Source: CAHJXF01 sp038225855 | GTDB taxonomy: Bacteria; Pseudomonadota; Gammaproteobacteria; Burkholderiales; Burkholderiaceae_D | Assembly: GCA_038225855.1 (NCBI GenBank) | Contig: JBBRQU010000005.1 | Location: forward strand, 62,001 to 126,000 | DNA length: 64,000 bases | Direction: 5' to 3' | Shown here: positions 62,787 through 64,000 of the stretch, piece by piece | Layout of the letters: every line of letters begins with the position of its first letter | Position numbering within the stretch: position 1 is the stretch's first letter | The notes under the pieces: generated by a model | What the model was told of the DNA's origin: nothing | Databases searched by the model: none | The model's input: the letters and a program-made list of their open reading frames with translations, nothing else | Made by a program: the position numbers and the translations under genes

Positions 62787-62884
62787 GTCCAGTTCTCCTC
62801 TTTGGATTTACTCATTACTCGCTGTGCTGGGGATGCCGTCGCTGCGCTCGCATGAAGGACTTCATGATCGAACCAGTGCCGCCA

Positions 62885-63802
62885 TCAATGCGACTTGTCT
62901 TCTGCAGGTGCGTTGGCACTGCGCTTCGAGTACGCGTTGACGAAGTCCGCAGCAGCGCGGCTGCCACCGGTGAAAGACTTCATCGCTTCCTCGTGCAACA
63001 GCGAAAGTGCCTGCATTTTCACTTGGTTCGCATGGTCGTTGTCGAAGATGTTCACAAGGCGCCGCGGACGCGGGATGTTCACCTCCAGCGTCTCTCGTAC
63101 CCTGGTCGGAATGTTGGTCATGACGATCAGGCGATCGGCGAGAAAGATGGCTTCGTCGATGTCTGTCGTGATGAAAAAGTTGGTTCTACGCGACTCTTCG
63201 AAAAGCCCGGCGTAGTACTCCCACATCAACTCCTTGGACATCGCGTCGAGCCCGCGGAACGGCTCGTCGAGGATCATCACATCCGGGTTGTTGATCATCG
63301 CTCGCGCCAGTTCGGCGCGCCGCTGCATCCCGCCAGACAGTTGTGGTGGGTACTTCTTGCTGAACGCCTTCAGCCCCACCTTCTGCAGCAGGAATTCAGC
63401 CTGCGCGCGTGATTGCGGAGTGTCTTCCCCGCGCGCGCGGGGACCGTACATGATGTTGTCGTAGGTCGTCATCCAAGGGAACAGCGCTGACTCCTGGAAG
63501 ACGACCAGGCGGTCCTTGCCCGGCCCGGTGATCGGCTTGCCATCGATCTGGATCGTGCCGCTGGTGGGTTTCTCGAAGCCCGCCAGCAGGCGGATCAGCG
63601 TGCTCTTGCCACAACCCGATGGTCCGATCATCACGGTGAGCTTGTTGCGCTCGATGGCGAACGAACAATCCTGTACGACGGTCTTGGTAAACAGACCGGT
63701 GCCATAGGACTTGCTGATGTTGTTGACCCGTATCTCGCCAGCAGCGGCGGGGGCATTGCCGACGGGCGCGATGCCCGCATCAATCGAGTGGGGGTTTGCC
63801 AT
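62885..63802 (-). CDS. ABC transporter ATP-binding protein (nitrate/sulfonate/taurine type)
   Basis: 305 residues. Walker A is IGPSGCGKSTL, the Q-loop is VFQESALFPWMTT, the signature is LSGGMQRRAELA, Walker B is VMILDEPFRGLDAM, and the H-loop is ITTDIDEA, where Asp replaces the usual His in TTHD. The FPWMTTYDNIMYG and DEPFRGLDAM forms place it in the SsuB/TauB/NrtD group, which takes up nitrate, sulfonates, taurine or aromatic acids. It starts nine bases after the permease gene. The hydrolase downstream may act on the imported solute. Confidence 0.92.
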   Translation of the reverse strand: MANPHSIDAGIAPVGNAPAAAGEIRVNNISKSYGTGLFTKTVVQDCSFAIERNKLTVMIGPSGCGKSTLIRLLAGFEKPTSGTIQIDGKPITGPGKDRLVVFQESALFPWMTTYDNIMYGPRARGEDTPQSRAQAEFLLQKVGLKAFSKKYPPQLSGGMQRRAELARAMINNPDVMILDEPFRGLDAMSKELMWEYYAGLFEESRRTNFFITTDIDEAIFLADRLIVMTNIPTRVRETLEVNIPRPRRLVNIFDNDHANQVKMQALSLLHEEAMKSFTGGSRAAADFVNAYSKRSANAPAEDKSH

Positions 63803-63811
63803 GAATGACCT

Positions 63812-64000
63812 TTAGCGTTTCTGCAACCAGGGTGTCGCCAGCCCGCCCAGCGCGCGCAGGACCTCGCTGCACGCGTAGCCCGCGATGCCGATGCTGATCA
63901 TGCCGACGACGATCTGCTCGTAAGAGCCGCCGACATACGAGTTCCAGATGAAGAAACCCAGCCCGCCACCGGAGCCGCTGCTACCACCGCCCGAGATCAT
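63812..64000 (-). CDS. ABC transporter permease (SsuC/TauC-like), C-terminal part
   Basis: The frame is open to the window edge, giving the last 62 residues (or fewer if a start lies inside). GGLGFFIWNSYVGGSYEQIV and ISIGIAGYACSEVLRALGGL are the final helices of the BPD_transp_1 permease of the nitrate/sulfonate group. A Gly/Ser-rich loop (SGGGSSGSGGG) precedes them. It is encoded immediately before its ATPase. Confidence 0.82.
   Translation of the reverse strand: MISGGGSSGSGGGLGFFIWNSYVGGSYEQIVVGMISIGIAGYACSEVLRALGGLATPWLQKR

Overview
The window is high-GC bacterial chromosome from a beta-proteobacterium, most likely the order Burkholderiales. Evidence: the rplM-rpsI-argC arrangement, a Bordetella/Burkholderia-type general porin, a Coq7-type ubiquinone hydroxylase, a FadD, and an H1-like SWIB protein. 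No rRNA, prophage, insertion sequence or CRISPR array is visible. Many neighbouring genes overlap by four bases (ATGA, GTGA or TTGA), so translational coupling is widespread.

Layout. 0-4.4 kb is core: argC (cut by the window edge), rpsI-rplM with promoter and terminator, a probable small RNA with anti-Shine-Dalgarno sequence, an OsmC-like protein, coq7 and a porin. 4.4-9.6 kb is a MarR-controlled aromatic acyl-CoA operon (hydratase, dienelactone hydrolase, acyl-CoA dehydrogenase, benzoate/2-aminobenzoate-type CoA ligase). 9.6-22.5 kb holds an ABC-2 exporter, a LytS/LytR-type two-component system, a hotdog thioesterase, an RlpA-like protein, fadD, a zinc aminopeptidase, a molybdopterin oxidoreductase, a CoA-transferase, a SWIB protein and a tiny lipoprotein.

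22.7-39.0 kb is a double peptide-import region. Cluster 1 (dppB, M20 hydrolase, dppA, dppC, lipoprotein, dppD, dppF, LapA-like protein) and cluster 2 (dppB, dppC, dppD, dppF, then an ArgE-like deacylase) flank a divergent M20 hydrolase-DUF2891 pair. Only one substrate-binding protein is present. The likely joint job is to import small peptides or N-acylated amino acids and cleave them in the cytoplasm. Palindromes of the form TTGAG-N2-CTCAA precede both transcription units of cluster 1.

39.1-40.5 kb is a decaying VOC-ArsR-SRPBCC cassette: the VOC gene is frameshifted and the SRPBCC gene has an in-frame stop. 40.7-44.1 kb encodes a giant cyclase-ATPase-TPR regulator. 44.2-46.8 kb is a tightly coupled ferritin-like/thiS/thiG/trmB operon. 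47-53.1 kb holds a phospholipase D-type lipoprotein, tRNA-Gly(CCC), a succinate-semialdehyde dehydrogenase and an O-antigen ligase/polymerase-like membrane protein with an inserted beta-rich domain.

53.1-60.7 kb looks like accessory, eroding DNA: an AT-richer lipoprotein, a second cyclase-ATPase-TPR regulator, an orphan HicB antitoxin beside a hicA deletion scar, a frameshifted secreted M20 hydrolase, an alcohol dehydrogenase of different codon use, and the 3' half of a tRNA-Lys. 60.7-64 kb has paired DUF202 membrane proteins, a GNAT acetyltransferase, an amidohydrolase-2 protein that lacks the HxH motif, and the start of a nitrate/sulfonate/taurine-type ABC transporter. At least five dispersed inverted repeats of one REP-like family and one of a second family sit between genes.
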